DNA from: Antitrichia curtipendula
Lineage: Eukaryota; Streptophyta; Bryopsida; Hypnales; Leucodontaceae
Reading direction: 5' to 3'
Length of the DNA: 64,000 bases
Assembly (NCBI GenBank): GCA_951230915.1
Contig: OX579635.1
Location: forward strand, 41,602,001 to 41,666,000
Numbering within the stretch: position 1 is the stretch's first letter; each line of letters opens with the position of its first letter. Below, piece after piece: positions 23,483 through 35,699 of the stretch. A model generated the notes under the pieces. The model searched no databases. It worked only from the letters and a program-made list of their open reading frames with translations, and had not been told where the DNA came from. The translations under genes and the position numbers were made by a program.

Positions 23483-24820
23483 GAGTGATTAAGATTTTTA
23501 TCATTAGAAGTAGCTACCCTTAAACACAAAAAAAAATGGGGAAGGAGTGATTAAGATTTTCATCATTTGAAGTGGCTACCCTTAAAGATAAAAAGAAATG
23601 GGGAAGGAGTGATTAAGATTTTCATCATTTGAAATGGCTACCCTTAAAGATTAAAAAAATGGGGAAGAAGTGATTAAGATTTTCATCATTTGAAGTGGCT
23701 ACCCCTAAAGATTAAAAAAATGGAGAGAGAGTGGAACCGGGAGGGAGTGATTAAGATTTTCATCATTTGTAGTGGCTACCCTTAAATATCAAAAAAATTG
23801 GGGAAGGAGTGATTAAGGTTTTCATCATTAGAAGTGGCTATTGTTGAATATAAAAAAAATGTGGAAGGAGGGATTAAGATTTTCATCATTAGAAGTGGCT
23901 ACCCTTAAAGAAAAAAAAATGGGGAAGGAGTGATTAAGATTTTCATCATTTGAAGAAGCTACGCTTAAAGATTAAAAAAAATGTGGAAGGAGTGATTAAG
24001 ACTTTTATCATTTGAAGATGCTACCCTTAAAGATAAAAAGAAATGGGGAAGGAGTGATTAAGAGTTGCATCATTGGGAGTGGCTACCCTTAAAGATAAAA
24101 CTAATTGGGGAAGGAGTGATTAAGATTTTCATCATTTGAAGTGGCTACCCTTAAAGATAAAACTAAATGGGGAAGGAGTGATTAAGATCTTCATCATTTG
24201 AAGTGGCTACCCTTAAAGAAAAAAAAATGGGGAGGGAGTGATTAAGATTTTTATCATTTGAAGTGGCTACCCTTAAATATAAAAGAGATGGGAAAGGAGT
24301 GATTAGGATTTTCATCATTTGAAGTGGCTACTCTTAAAGATAAAACTAAATGGGGAGGGAGTGATTAGGATTGTCATCATTTGAAGTGGCTACTTTTAAA
24401 GATTAGAAAAATGGGGAGAGAGTGGAACCGGGAGGGAGTCATTATGATTTTTATAATTGGGAGTGGCTACCATTAAAGATTAAAAAAATTGGAGAAGGAG
24501 TGATTAAGATTTTCATCATTTGAAGTGGCTACCCTTAAAGACAAAAGAAATGAGGAAGGAGTGATTAAGATTTTCATCATTTGAAGTGGCTACCCTTAAA
24601 GAAAATAAAACGGGGAGGGAGTGATTAAGATTTTTATCATTTGAGGTGGTTACCTTTAAAGATAAAAAAAAATGAGGAAGGAGTGATGAAGATTTTCATC
24701 ATTTGAAGTGGCTACTTTTAAAGATTATAAAAATGGGGAGAGAGTGGAACCGGGAGGGAGTGATTAAGATTTTCATCATTGGGAGTGGCTACCCTTGAAG
24801 ATTAAAGAAATTGGTAGAAT
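23483..24820 (+). repeat. ~61-bp satellite array, right part
   Basis: This continues the 16060-19393 satellite after the 4.09-kb insertion. It holds about 22 units with the same consensus and the same AGAGAGTGGAACCGGGAGGG variant, and ends in degenerate units near 24820. Confidence 0.95.
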
Positions 24821-25196
24821 TGCTTGTCTACCAAACCTCTCTTGCAATTTCCGACAATGAACTTTTCAAAGCCTTGTGGGAACACACCCTTGTGCCAGGC
24901 CGAAAGAGATAAATGAATTAATAAAGATAGAAGTGCTTCGCCACCAAACCCTTCTCGCTAATTCCGACAATTACAAAATTATTCGCGATAACCAAACTCT
25001 AACAAGGAAATGGATAAAAGTTCATTAAGGAATAAAATCCTTTGCTCCAAACAATGTTAATAGAGCCATTGTTTTAGTTCTCTCTTTCCAAATTCAACAG
25101 TTAAATGAATAACTGTTTGAAAAAGAATAGAATACTATTTCCTAAAAATTGAACAATATGAAGGCAATGGCTAAAAATCGGAAATCCGTGTGTTTC
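24821..25196. other. No gene; distant similarity to 15930-16060
   Basis: The phrases TAGAAGTGCTTCGCCACCAAACCC and TAGAATTGCTTGTCTACCAAACC resemble AGAAATGCTTCTCTACCGAATCC at about 15975, just before the satellite. The satellite's two borders are therefore related. Confidence 0.5.
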
Positions 25197-25440
25197 ATAA
25201 TTTTAATTCAACAATTCCATTAGCAAGTGCTTATGAAAAAACACACATGTATTGTTGGCCATTATAGTATAATTTCCCCTTGAATTCCTTTGGAAAGTGG
25301 AGTAGGTGTACTTTATTCATTTGCATATTTAATCATACAAACAAGGGAGCAGAAATCAGAGGCAAAGTGCAACAAATAAATGCAATCCACATTGAATGGA
25401 GAGGAAGAATCCCATGTCAAAGTCAAAGTCACAGTGAAGG
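25197..25440 (+). repeat. Direct repeat copy 2, right of the satellite
   Basis: This is the counterpart of 15250-15500 in the same orientation, 9.9 kb away. It shares AATTCAACAATTCCATTAGC and CCTTTGGAAAGTGGAGTAGG. Small open frames inside are not conserved between the copies. Confidence 0.75.
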
Positions 25441-25449
25441 TGCTGTTCA

Positions 25450-25862
25450 CTTGAGTCCACGCCCTTGAGTCCCCGCTAGTCCGTAAGTTCGCGCCCTGGG
25501 GTCCACGCCCGTGCTGAAGTCCGCGCCCTAGAGTTTGCGCCCCAGAACTAAGTCCGCGCCTCGAAATCCTTGTGTCCACGCCCGGACACTCCCGACAGCC
25601 AAATGTTTTTTCTGAATTTCTTGAGTCCGCGGCCCCCTGCGTCCACGCCCGGATACTTCCGAAATCCTAATGGCTTTCGGGAGTGATTCTGAATTCCTTG
25701 AGTCCGCGCCCCATGCGTCCGCGCCCGGACACTCCCGAAAGCCATTTACATTTTCAGGAGTGATTTTGAATTCCTTGAGTCCGCGCCCCCCTGCGTCCAC
25801 GCCCGACACTCCCGAAACCCAAATGGTTTTTGTGAGTGATTCTGAATTCCTTGAGTCCGCGC
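25450..25862 (+). repeat. GTCCGCGCCC hairpin array, left part
   Basis: Units of about 76 bp combine two GTCCGCGCCC-type boxes with an inverted pair CACTCCCGAAA...TTTCGGGAGTG and end in GAATTCCTTGA. The array is interrupted at 25862 by a hAT element and resumes at 32828. Confidence 0.85.
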
Positions 25863-26298
25863 CAGTGCTTTTTTTTCACATTGAGAAAAGTGCTGATTTG
25901 GCGATTACAGTTTTTTTTTAAAAGAAAAAATGGCCACAAAATATTTTCTGACTAGGACAAAGATGGCGACCCAAGTAGTTTTGGAGAAGTTGCTTTGATT
26001 TTTTATTCTTTTGCTAGGGTAAAGTTGTGGCGATAATTATGAGAAACTAACAATGACTATGGCAAGAGGTGTGGAGATATAATAGTGATTATGGCGATAG
26101 TTAGGGAGAAGATAGAAGTTAATGTGGCCCTCTAAATTTCAATTTAGTGCTGAAATGGCGAAACAATCTCTTCTATTAAATGAAATTTGGCAACAAAAAC
26201 AAATCATGGTCATGCATTGACAAGTGAATTGGCAAAAGAAGTACATCAATATAAATGCGCTTCTCAATTGCATTTGGCTCTTACATCTTAACATCTAG

Positions 26299-29126
26299 CT
26301 AAGAATTAAAGCCATATCGAGATCTCTCTCCTCCATTCAGCCAATCTGTGAAGGTGGCATCATATGGGAAGTTTTCAAGTGTAAAAATGTGCTGTGAGAA
26401 CATTCCCACAACAAGTTGTAAGTGATCTTCCAGATTGTTCCTCAACTTGGACTTGAGGAAGTTTAGAGCTGAGAAAGTACACTCATCCTCCACACTACCT
26501 AAAACATGTACAAGTGCCATTTCTGCAAGTTTAAAAAACTCTAAGAATTCACCAGTGAGGCAAGTCGCAGCATCAAGTTGCCTCCATAGAGCAGTCAATG
26601 GATTCACTACAAAAGGTGGTTGCATGGCTCCAGGTGAATTTGCCCGCATTGCTGTCTTAAAAACACGTTGCTGACACATGATCAAGTCTCGATCAATTAC
26701 AGGTGGAATAAGGACTTGAAGGTCCTTCTCTCCAACCATCCGCCCATGTTCATAAAAATCAATCAACACACGCAAGTGCTTGGAGAAATTCATCTCAATG
26801 GCCTCTGGCTTCATGTTTGTTGTCCAATACTGTGGATATAATATTCCCATGGCATTCATCAACCCATGAGAAAGAAAGCGCTTTAGCAACTATGATTTCA
26901 ATTGCACAGCAGCCCCTACAAAATAGAACCATTTTCTCAATTAGCAAAAGAAGTGAGGCCTTAAGAGTTAAAACATAGAAAACAAACATACATTCTAAAA
27001 TCAACACACAAAACCACCAAAAAAAATACAAAGACAATAAAATCCCATAAGAATATGCACATCAGACCTTACAAAATAGACCCACTAGCTGAACTAGCAA
27101 AAGAAGTGAGATTTTAAGAGTTCAAACCAAAATAACAAATATAAAGAACAAGATAAAACTTACGGCGCACATCAGCCTTCACTTTTGCTACCACATTGTT
27201 CCATGTTGCAAGATCAAGCTTCTCTTCATTCCGGCGAGCAAATATTTGGCGTTTGTCACACACAAACACTAGTCTTGGTATAGAATCTGGATTCTCCATA
27301 TTTGTGCACCATTGCATGTGAATGGACTCATGCTTGAATTGAAGAATTTGGTTCAATGACCAAAACTCTGATGTTGTGTAAGCTGTGGACTCAATCTCAT
27401 ACATCTCGCTAAGATCACCCATGCAAGTAGTAAAGGCTGATACGAAATCAACAACATAAATGTTCCGCCCTTGGGCTACCTTCATTAAAACCTCCATAGA
27501 CTCCATGAGTGGCAGAAGTGCACTCATTCCCACAATTGTATAAGGATCCAGAAGTAGCTTCAAACATGGCTGCAAGGATGAATAATGGATTAAAATCTGT
27601 AGCTAAAACAACATTTCAGCAAGGCAATGAAGACAAGAATAATATTTCAGCAAGACATGAATCCACAAATCATTGAATTTGTTCACTTTAAAACAAAAAC
27701 AAAAGGCACACAAAAATACACTTAACTCAGCCATTTCGTTGTCAGCCCAATCCTCATACATCTTCAAAATTAGAGTGCGGTACTCAGAAAAAATCCTCCT
27801 CATTGGTTCAATGAGGCTTACCCATTGTGTTTCCACATTGCGTAGTAGTTTAAGGCCTTTTGTTTCAGTCACTTCAGCTAGTTTTTGAAACTCAATATAC
27901 CTCTTTGGCGACTTGCAAAAATAGGAATGAGACTCCCTAAGCAACATCTCTACCTTGTGGAATAGGGGCAGCTTACTCAAAGCCTCAAGTGCAAGATTCA
28001 GCTTGTGGGCTAGGCAATGCTGTGGACTGCAAAATGGAGCATATTTCTCTACAATTTGGGTAGATACTCCAGTTTTGCAACCAGCCATAGCAGATGCACC
28101 ATCGGATCCAAAGCTCAATAGCTTAGAAGCTATGGTTTGACGATCTATGCCACCACCATCTGCTACAACCCCCATGATGATCCTCACAAGGTTGTCTACT
28201 ATAGGAGCCTCCTCTACCTTCTGCAAACAAACCAAAAGTGGAACACGAACCCAATCTTCTACCACATACAAGTGGACACTTATCCAACTTCCATTGTCAA
28301 CACTAGTCACTTTATCAACTGTGCAAGCAAGAAACCTTGCATTGTTTACTTTCAGCTTCATTTCACTAGTTATTTGTCTGTACATGTATTCAGCCAAAAT
28401 CCATCCACTTGAATCAGACCAGTGAATTGTAGGCAAATTAGGCATCTTCAGAAACTTATAAAGAGAAAAACAACTCTCATAATCTGTCATGGGGCGTCCA
28501 TCAGACAAAACCTGGAATAAAGTGGCAAATTGCACACGTTTCTTCACATGCTCAATTGAGGAACTCAGCTGGATAGCTTGGGCAATGGATAGAGGGGGGC
28601 GTGTCTGGTACAACTTCAGATTCTTCCGGTGCTTGCATTGTGAAGCCATGTACTGTTGTCCTTTCTTGACATTGAAGGTAGGCATGTCCTTCCTGGCTGT
28701 CCTCTTCCCATCATGTTTGCCTACAGTGTCGGATTTAGGGGCCATCAAGATAGGCTTCTTTTCCATTGCACTGCATGGGATGCACTTGACCATGTGCAAG
28801 ATTCCATCTTCTGCTAGCAATCCTTTAGCCCATGTAAATTGAGCTTGCCAAATTGCCTTGAATTTTCGATGTCTATCATATCTTTTTTGTGCCTCTGCAG
28901 CCCCTAATTCACCCGCAGTTCGTGTCTCTCTCCCCCGTTTCTTCTCAGTTTGCAATAAAATGACATCATCATCACTTTCATCATCAACCAGTGGGATGTG
29001 TGCCAAAAACTCACTTCCTTGGCCAGAATCATCAGATACAGGCACCACTGCTGGAGTAGAAGATACCAAGTAAGTGTCACCTGAACTAAAAAAGGGTGGT
29101 GCACTGCTGGATTGCAATTGTGGCTG
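26299..29126 (-). pseudogene. hAT transposase, ZNF862-like type, three visible exons
   Basis: The minus-strand exons are about 29126-27700, 27575-27163 and 26929-26299. Exon 1 has an acidic start, a basic segment (KKRGRETR) and a cysteine pair in a probable TTF-type finger. The RNase-H-like hAT core follows: an acidic residue in TVDKVTS, then SDGASAMAG, and CSPQHCLAHKLNLAL, the conserved C-x2-H. The last exon carries the C-terminal dimerisation region (EDECTFSALNFLKSKLRNNL). A TAG at 26890-26892 interrupts the start of the last exon in frame, most simply CAG changed to TAG, so the copy is probably inactive. It is the only gene of the 25863-32827 element. Confidence 0.8.
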
Positions 29127-29199
29127 CAACAATTAATGAATATAAGAACAAGGAAGTTAATATTGTACATATAAATAAAGATACAATTTTTGGTTCATT

Positions 29200-30780
29200 T
29201 TTTGTCCTACATTTACTGCTATGCACATGTGGACCTTAATATACTAATCTAAGTGATTGAAATAATGGAAAGTTAAACCTTTGTGACAATCTATGTTTTA
29301 AAAAAAATGCACTTTGATGTCATCATAATTATTACTAAATGGGATCTATCTACCACAAGGATTTGGATCAGCCACAAGAATCTACACCAATTTTCATAAC
29401 AAGTTAGAAAAGCTAAACCTAAAGCTCAAAAGTGTGAAACAATCCATCTTCATTCATTTTTTTACAACAAATTAGGCATACTATGTGTTGATCCTATTTG
29501 CTAATTATTAGCCAATTATGTGGTTCATAACTCACATGGACAGACCAAATATGGTTCAAAGAAGTAACACTAAACTAAAATTTCTACTAGCCCTCTCAAA
29601 AGTATTTTCCTATTTGTTATGTAATTAAACAAGATTAGTTGTAGAATTTTTCTATGTACATTTACAATAGCTCTAAATATTGAATGCAAAAATTTATTTC
29701 ATTCTTGCATCAAAACAAGATAATGCAAAGATTTATTCAATTCCTATTCAAAACAAGAAAGTGTGTTCTATAATTTTTTACTACCAAAATTTAGATTTTG
29801 ATAAGATGATAATTCAAAATCATAGGACGACTGCAGCTGCATGCATCTAATCCTAAGTTGAAACAACTTTGTTAAACTAAATTTCACTTCAAGATCCCTA
29901 AAAGCAAACATTTCTTCATTTAGAGAACCCTAATTCTCTCATTAGACAATTCTTTAGACTTCAGATAATTAAATCACTTATTCTCAAACCTCTTCATTAT
30001 GACTTAGAAACATGACAACTACACTTTTAACAGTATAGTATTTGAGAGTTGTAAAGTAAAATTTAAAGTAATTCCAATTAGATCTAATGAATTGTTTATT
30101 TAATTAATCAATGAACAATTAAATAACTTGAAAAATTAACAGATTGTTGAGTAATTTTATCAATTAACAAATTGTTGAGGAACTCATTGACTACTGGATA
30201 GTTCATTAGCTCCATCAATGGAATGTTGAGTTAATTAAACAATTGCTGATTTTAGTTTTGGAATTTTGAATTATCCTTTTTCATTCATGCACAATAACAA
30301 TTTTGTTTTCAAGCATAATCTAAACTCAGAAAATCCACCCATCTGCATATGATTGATTTAATTAAGACACATTGCTCACAGACCTCACAACCAGAAATTA
30401 TTCAATGATGATGACAATATTTCACAATTTCAATATCAATTCAAGTATTCAGCTATACATCACAATTTTGGTTCCAAACTTGCAATCCCTAAGCATCAAA
30501 GACAAGCTCAAAATTTTACCAAAAACAAAAACAAAAAAGTGTGAATTACTAGTTATCACAACAATATCACATATTTGGCAATTACAACCAGATCTAAAGT
30601 TAGCATCATTCAATAGCATTACCAAGCAAGTTTGAAATAGAACAAAAAAAGGCATGCACAATGTTTCTACAATATGAATCTATGAAGTTGATGCTTTAAA
30701 AAAAATTCAATTCTTCCTACAATAACAATGACAAATAGCTTGAACAAAGTATGATTTGGTGGTTTATTTTGCTTTAAAAT
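29200..30780. other. AT-rich interior of the hAT element, likely intron
   Basis: There is no recognisable coding sequence. It lies between the candidate first exon and the main transposase exon. Confidence 0.45.
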
Positions 30781-30837
30781 TTGTAAACATAGGTGGAGCA
30801 TCAGCTCAATGGAAATTCAAAATAGAAACCTGAGGAG

Positions 30838-31103
30838 AAACGTTGGTAGTGGAGCCTATTGGGAACATCCTCCCGCTCCCATACCATCGCTGCAAGGTGA
30901 CTTTTTCCAATGCCTTCTTCTTTTGCTTGTTTGCCATAGGCGTCTTGCCCTTGATCTCTTTCCTCCAAGGCTTCTTTGTGGAGTTTCTCCACTTTCTTGG
31001 CTGCTCGTCGTGCCATGTTAGCAGCCCGTGCCACCTTCGTTGGATTTAGAATGTCTGAAGACCCAGAGTCGACGCCCCCCACCATGGCTGGCTTGTCCAA
31101 CAT
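30838..31103 (-). CDS. Possible 5' exon of the hAT transposase
   Basis: ATG 31103 opens a frame (MLDKPAMVGGVDSGSSDILN) with a Lys/Ala/Glu-rich helical stretch, followed by a possible donor (TCAG|GTTTCT) near 30837. It lies 1.7 kb upstream of the main exon on the same strand and inside the same element. The splice phase to the 29126 acceptor does not match simply, so it may be a separate or non-coding exon. Confidence 0.4.
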
Positions 31104-31129
31104 TGTCCCAAACTAGCCCAGCTACAAGA

Positions 31130-31290
31130 AACAGTAGGAAAATCAGCAAACTAGATCTGATGCACCTAAAACCCACAAACTCAACAGTAGGAAAATCAGC
31201 AAACTAGATCTGATGCACCTAAAACCCACAAACTCAACAGTAGGAAAATCAGCAAACTAGATCTGATACACCTAAAACCCACAAACTCAA
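31130..31290 (+). repeat. 53-bp tandem repeat, three copies
   Basis: Units beginning AACAGTAGGAAAATCAGCAA and continuing ACTAGATCTGATGCACCTAA repeat three times almost without change. Confidence 0.9.
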
Positions 31291-32820
31291 TAGATGAAAA
31301 AATATCAACAAACTTTGAGACATATCCTTAAGAACAAGGAAGTTGAAACAATAGCAAGGTGCATTGGTTCAATACCAAGCAAGAACAATGTTGAAGAATC
31401 AAGCATAGTTGGAAAAAAAGTCACAATGATTTCTACAAATTGCACAAAAGTAACAGAACCTTCATAACTCCAGAAGTCTGATGTCAACAATGCTTGATTC
31501 AGCATTGAATGGCCGCCATCTGAATTTTCAAACACCCACATTGCAACCACCCAAAAAATCCAGTAAACCACCATCCTAGACTACCTAGTGTCCATCCTAT
31601 GCCCAACGCGTTTAAAATCCCAACTAAAAACCTCTAGAGCCACCATTGTTGTCAGTTTGCCACTGCTTGTCAGTCGTCACTGCATGCCACTGCTGCGGAA
31701 CCATCACAATTGGCCGCCACTTCTCGCCAGTCGCCACTGCTACAGAATGCAGAACCATGAGCAATTGAGCATCAGAAATTACCCATTAAATGACAAGCTG
31801 AGCATTGGAAACTAGCCATTAAGTGATAAGCTGAGCATGAGCTTGTCCACTTTTAAGTCATTGACAGACACCATCACAAACAATTTTGCACTCAATCAAA
31901 GATCTTATCTGTTTTACAGGCCTAGAACCCGAGAATAAAATGAAATCCTAAACAACAAAGGCTAATTACAATTCTTTGACTAACTGATTGCCTTGGGGTG
32001 AGCTGATTCAAATTTCGGGAATCACTGCTACGATGACTGAATACACACAGAGGCAAGTCCATTCAAATTTTCACATAAACCCTGAAATGAAATAAACTTG
32101 CAAGCACATACAGAGGCAAGTGCATTCAAATTAACTTGAGTACCTGACTAATAAGTAATGACCTTCAACTTGCAGGGCTGCAGGGCTTTTGGGTCCTACG
32201 AAACAGAGTGGCTTCTGCGACCTGCGGGGCTTCTACGACCTACAATAGTGTAATCTGCTGCGCCTGTGAGGACTGCTGCAAGGACTGTCGGAGATACAAT
32301 TTCGAACTTAATGCGAGACCACAACCCTCAGCTAAGAAGTCACGAAATTTGGCGATAAAAAATGGTGCACATTAGCAAAACCTGGCGCACAAGGTTTCTC
32401 TTACAATGGGGCACTGGCAACATTTCGAAATTGTAGGGAGTAGAAGTGGCAAGATTTCACTCATCTGGTTCCGCAGCAATGGCGAGAAGTGGCGGCTAGT
32501 GTAACCAAGCTTTGGCGATGGATTTCTAAAACCTATTGAAGAAAGCCAGAAACTGGCGATGAAGGCTCTACAATGCCGGCACAGAACTTGCTTCAACTAG
32601 CGACGAAGCAGGAACAACGGTCGCCTGTCAGAATTCATGCTTGAGTGAGCTGGCGAGGCGGCGCCTGCTGTAAATCATTTTTGAAGTTGCTTTGGCACCC
32701 TAATCCTAACTTCTACAGTTGTCATGGCGAAGCCCTAATTCAAGGATCGTTTTTTAATCCTTTGCATTTCGCCAGGTAATTTTTGTTGGTGCAATCTGGC
32801 TAGGTTTCGCCAGAAAAAAA
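31291..32820. other. Right subterminal part of the hAT element, no gene
   Basis: Scattered TGGCGA/TCGCCA motifs and short GCCACTGCT repeats occur near 31660-31740. Open frames here have no family resemblance. Confidence 0.5.
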
Positions 32821-32827
32821 AGCACTA

Positions 32828-33412
32828 GTCCGCGCCCCATGCGTCCGCGCCCGGATACTCCTGAAAGCCATTTGGATTTTCGGGAGTGATTTTGAATTCC
32901 TTGAGTCCGTGCCCCCCTGCGTCCACGCCCGACACTCATGAAACCCAAATGGTTTTCGGGAGTGATTCTGAATTCCTTGAGTCCGCGCCCCATGCGTCCG
33001 CGCTTGGACACTCCCGAAATCCATTCGGGTTTTTGTGAGTGATTATGAATTCCTTGAGTCCACGTCCCCTTGCGTCCACGCCCAGATACTCCCAAAACCC
33101 AAATGGCTTTCGGGAGTAATTCTGAATTCCTTGAGTCCGCGCCCCATGCGTCCGCGCCCAGACACTCCCGAAAGCCATTTGGATTTTCGGGAGTAATTTT
33201 GAATTCCTTGAGTCCGCGCCCTCCTGCGTCCACGTTCAATACTTCCGAAACCCAAATGGTTTTTGTAAGTGATTCTGAATTCCTTGAGTCCGCGCCCCAT
33301 GTATCCACGCCTGGATACTCCCGAAAGCCATTTGGATTTTCGGGAGTGATTCTGAATTCCTTGAGTCTGCGCCCCATGCGTCCGCGTCCGGACACTCCCG
33401 AAAGCCATTTGG
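32828..33412 (+). repeat. GTCCGCGCCC hairpin array, right part
   Basis: This continues the 25450-25862 array after the hAT insertion. It has about eight units of 76-77 bp, in which two monomer types alternate (GCCCCATGCGTCC and GCCCCCCTGCGTCC). Each holds a stem CACTCCCGAAA / TTTCGGGAGTG. Long open frames across it on both strands come from the low-stop repeat and are not called as genes. Confidence 0.9.
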
Positions 33413-33424
33413 CTTTGAATCTTT

Positions 33425-34088
33425 TTAGTTGAAATTATTTGCACTATTGATTTTGATTTTCTACTTATTTATGTTAAGTAGTTGAGTTGAGAATGTACCA
33501 AGAAAAATTAGCAAGAAAAGCACTTAGTTTTCAGTTTTCACTCATTAAAAACTAATTGTTAAGCAAAGCTAGGTTCAAGATTGAAGAAAATACTAAATTA
33601 TTATTTGCTTTTAGATGAAATGGAATCACAATTATCCCAACAAAGAAATTGTTCTAGCAAGAAAATCTAACCCTATTTAACAATTATTTTTTTTAAATTC
33701 TAAAAATTGCATTCAAAAATGAATTCTACAAGTTATTTTTTCGAGAAGATGCTTACATTGCTCGGAAAAACTAAGATTGTCCATAACTTTCTCATTATTA
33801 GTCACATGTAGACAAAAATATAATCTTTGAATCAAAAAATTTGAATAAATTTGTTAGACTTTTTGTGATTTTTTTTGGCCTGCCTGCCAAATTCCATTTT
33901 TGCTTATTTTGCCATAACTTTGGCTCTTAGGCACGAATGAAAATAAAAATTATATTTTCACAAAGCTCTTGCAAAAATACACAACCTCAAAAAATCCCAA
34001 AAATATTACTAAAAATTGAGACAGTAGGAATCTGCCCGGACCCAATCACCGAAATTGTACCCCGAGGGGACAACCGGTCCTTTAGGGG
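33425..34088 (-). mobile_element. Partial reverse copy of the TTAA MITE
   Basis: The right border CCTTTAGGGG with TTAA (34089-34092) and the internal blocks match the 13830 element read on the minus strand, for example AAGTAG...ACTCATTAAAAA near 33480-33550. The other terminus is missing. Confidence 0.7.
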
Positions 34089-34429
34089 TTAAAACAATCA
34101 AATTTTTGGTTACATTCCGAAACCTATGTATCTTGTGCTTTGTGGTTGTATACAATTGAGAAAAGTGCATTTGTAGACCATCAAACTCAACATAAGCAAC
34201 GTGAGGTTGTAGGTGCAATTATGATCTTAGACTTGCAGAAGAGGGCTTGTCATTGAAGCTTCAAATTATAACCAAAGAGCTTACAATGTTTCCACATCAA
34301 TACATGAACAATCTTGGGATCATGAACAGTCCTAGGTTTTATCATACAAACAAATATACAATGCCCCTATGCCCCTAATGTATCTTACTAACGCCTGAAC
34401 TGCATTGTTCACTGGTCAATTCAAAGAGG

Positions 34430-35506
34430 TCAAGCTTCATCAATATGGCGGCGGGCATGCTCAAAGTCTTCAATCCTCTTTTTGTATCCTTCCTCTTTAA
34501 TATTGAACTCTTTTTGTATGATCTCCTTCTCCCGACGAAGTTGTGAAACTTTGCCCTTTAGGCCTTCAATAATCTTCAATAAAGAAGCATTGTCTAGGTT
34601 GGACATCCCTATTTCCCCGTCCACCATATGTAATAACCCTTCTGTAATCATGGAAGGCTCCAACTTAGCCCCATCTCCTGAACATCCTCGCTCAAGTTGG
34701 TTCCACCTATCAATAACCGCGAGTTGTTCCCCCAAATTCTCAAGTGGTTCAAATGATGATCCAACAACGTTGCTGTGAATTTTTGTTTCTTCCTGTCCGA
34801 TATGAACACCTTCAGTGCTCTCCGATGAAACCAAAGACTCATAATAAGACTGAAGTTGAGTGTCTCTTAGATTAAGCAATATTTCATCCCTCTCTTTCTT
34901 TGTGCATCCAGATTTGAGGTCAACATCTGAATCTTCGGACCATTGTACCAACTCATCTGCAGTGTGTTCTATAGCATATTTTGCCTTAGACAGGCCCCCA
35001 TAGCTATACTTCCGTTCATGTGGGATCTCAATGCTCTCTGGAGCTTTCACAATTTGTGTTGAAGCAGTCTTTATTGTAGACCAATCTAGACGACGAAGTA
35101 GTTTCTGCTCTGCATACACCATACGCAAGATGGCAAGGCTACATTTGTTCCTAATTACATACACGGTGCGATATAGGTGCTGATGTACTTGGATGCATCT
35201 TTCAAGGAACTTTGGATCCTTGCAATAGTGCAGGTTGGCTACACTGCGCTTGCAGTGTTTTTTGTGCTCATTGTGTGGAAATACTTTATCTATGTGACAC
35301 CAATCAATGTATTTGTCACAAGTTTTTTTGGTCCAAGGTTGTGGTTCGGTTTCCCAACCAGCAAAGGCTAGCTTATTTGAATCAAATAGAATATGCAAGC
35401 GCTTTTTGGATGCTTTGCAATTGTGAGCCTTCCCCTTATCACGAGGCCTCATACTACAAAGAACATCAACCGTTTCATTTACCGTACCCTGACTAGATTG
35501 GGACAT
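34430..35506 (-). CDS. Family A gene, intact ORF: YIDWCHIDK domain plus coiled coils, no RING
   Basis: ATG 35506 opens a 358-codon frame without interruption, the only undamaged member of family A here. Residues ~35-160 hold the family signature: KLAFAGWETEPQPW, CDKYIDWCHIDKVFP, NLHYC and LLRRLDWSTI. A His/Cys-rich character is notable but I cannot assign a known fold. Residues ~290-355 form a charged coiled coil. It ends at TGA/TAG-rich sequence before any RING finger, so it is either a short isoform or a 3'-truncated copy. The gene is head to head with the hAT transposase at 36238, sharing a GC-rich array as a possible bidirectional promoter. Its role is unknown; adjacency to the transposase suggests an accessory gene of the element. 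Confidence 0.75.
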   Translation of the reverse strand: MSQSSQGTVNETVDVLCSMRPRDKGKAHNCKASKKRLHILFDSNKLAFAGWETEPQPWTKKTCDKYIDWCHIDKVFPHNEHKKHCKRSVANLHYCKDPKFLERCIQVHQHLYRTVYVIRNKCSLAILRMVYAEQKLLRRLDWSTIKTASTQIVKAPESIEIPHERKYSYGGLSKAKYAIEHTADELVQWSEDSDVDLKSGCTKKERDEILLNLRDTQLQSYYESLVSSESTEGVHIGQEETKIHSNVVGSSFEPLENLGEQLAVIDRWNQLERGCSGDGAKLEPSMITEGLLHMVDGEIGMSNLDNASLLKIIEGLKGKVSQLRREKEIIQKEFNIKEEGYKKRIEDFEHARRHIDEA

Positions 35507-35699
35507 ACTGCATCAAGATTTAGCGCATGCTAAGTAAGAACAAATCTCAACTACGGAATAGTGCAATTGTTTTTAATCGGAAGGAAGGAAGTAGTGAAAT
35601 GGACGTGACGAGTTCTGGCTGCAATACCGAGGTCCAAAGCCCCAACATGGAGCTCTAGAGCAAATTCCAAGATTTCAGGGCTGACCGGTCGGCATTGGG

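Larger units (their letters stand above)
25863..32827 (-). mobile_element. hAT element (6.97 kb) with GTCCGCGC target duplication
   Basis: The left end CAGTGCTTTTTTTTC pairs with the right end GAAAAAAAAGCACTA, differing only in the outermost base. GTCCGCGC flanks both sides (25855-25862, 32828-32835), giving a perfect 8-bp hAT duplication inside a tandem array. Subterminal TGGCGA motifs (TCGCCA on the other strand) cluster at both ends. Inside is a minus-strand hAT transposase of the ZNF862-like type (26299-29126). Confidence 0.88.

Noticed and set aside
32754..33395. 213-codon minus-strand ORF of repeating Gly/Arg/Asn-rich sequence
   Set aside because: It arises from the low-stop GC-rich tandem array. 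Overlapping long frames occur in several phases and it has no start context or paralogue.
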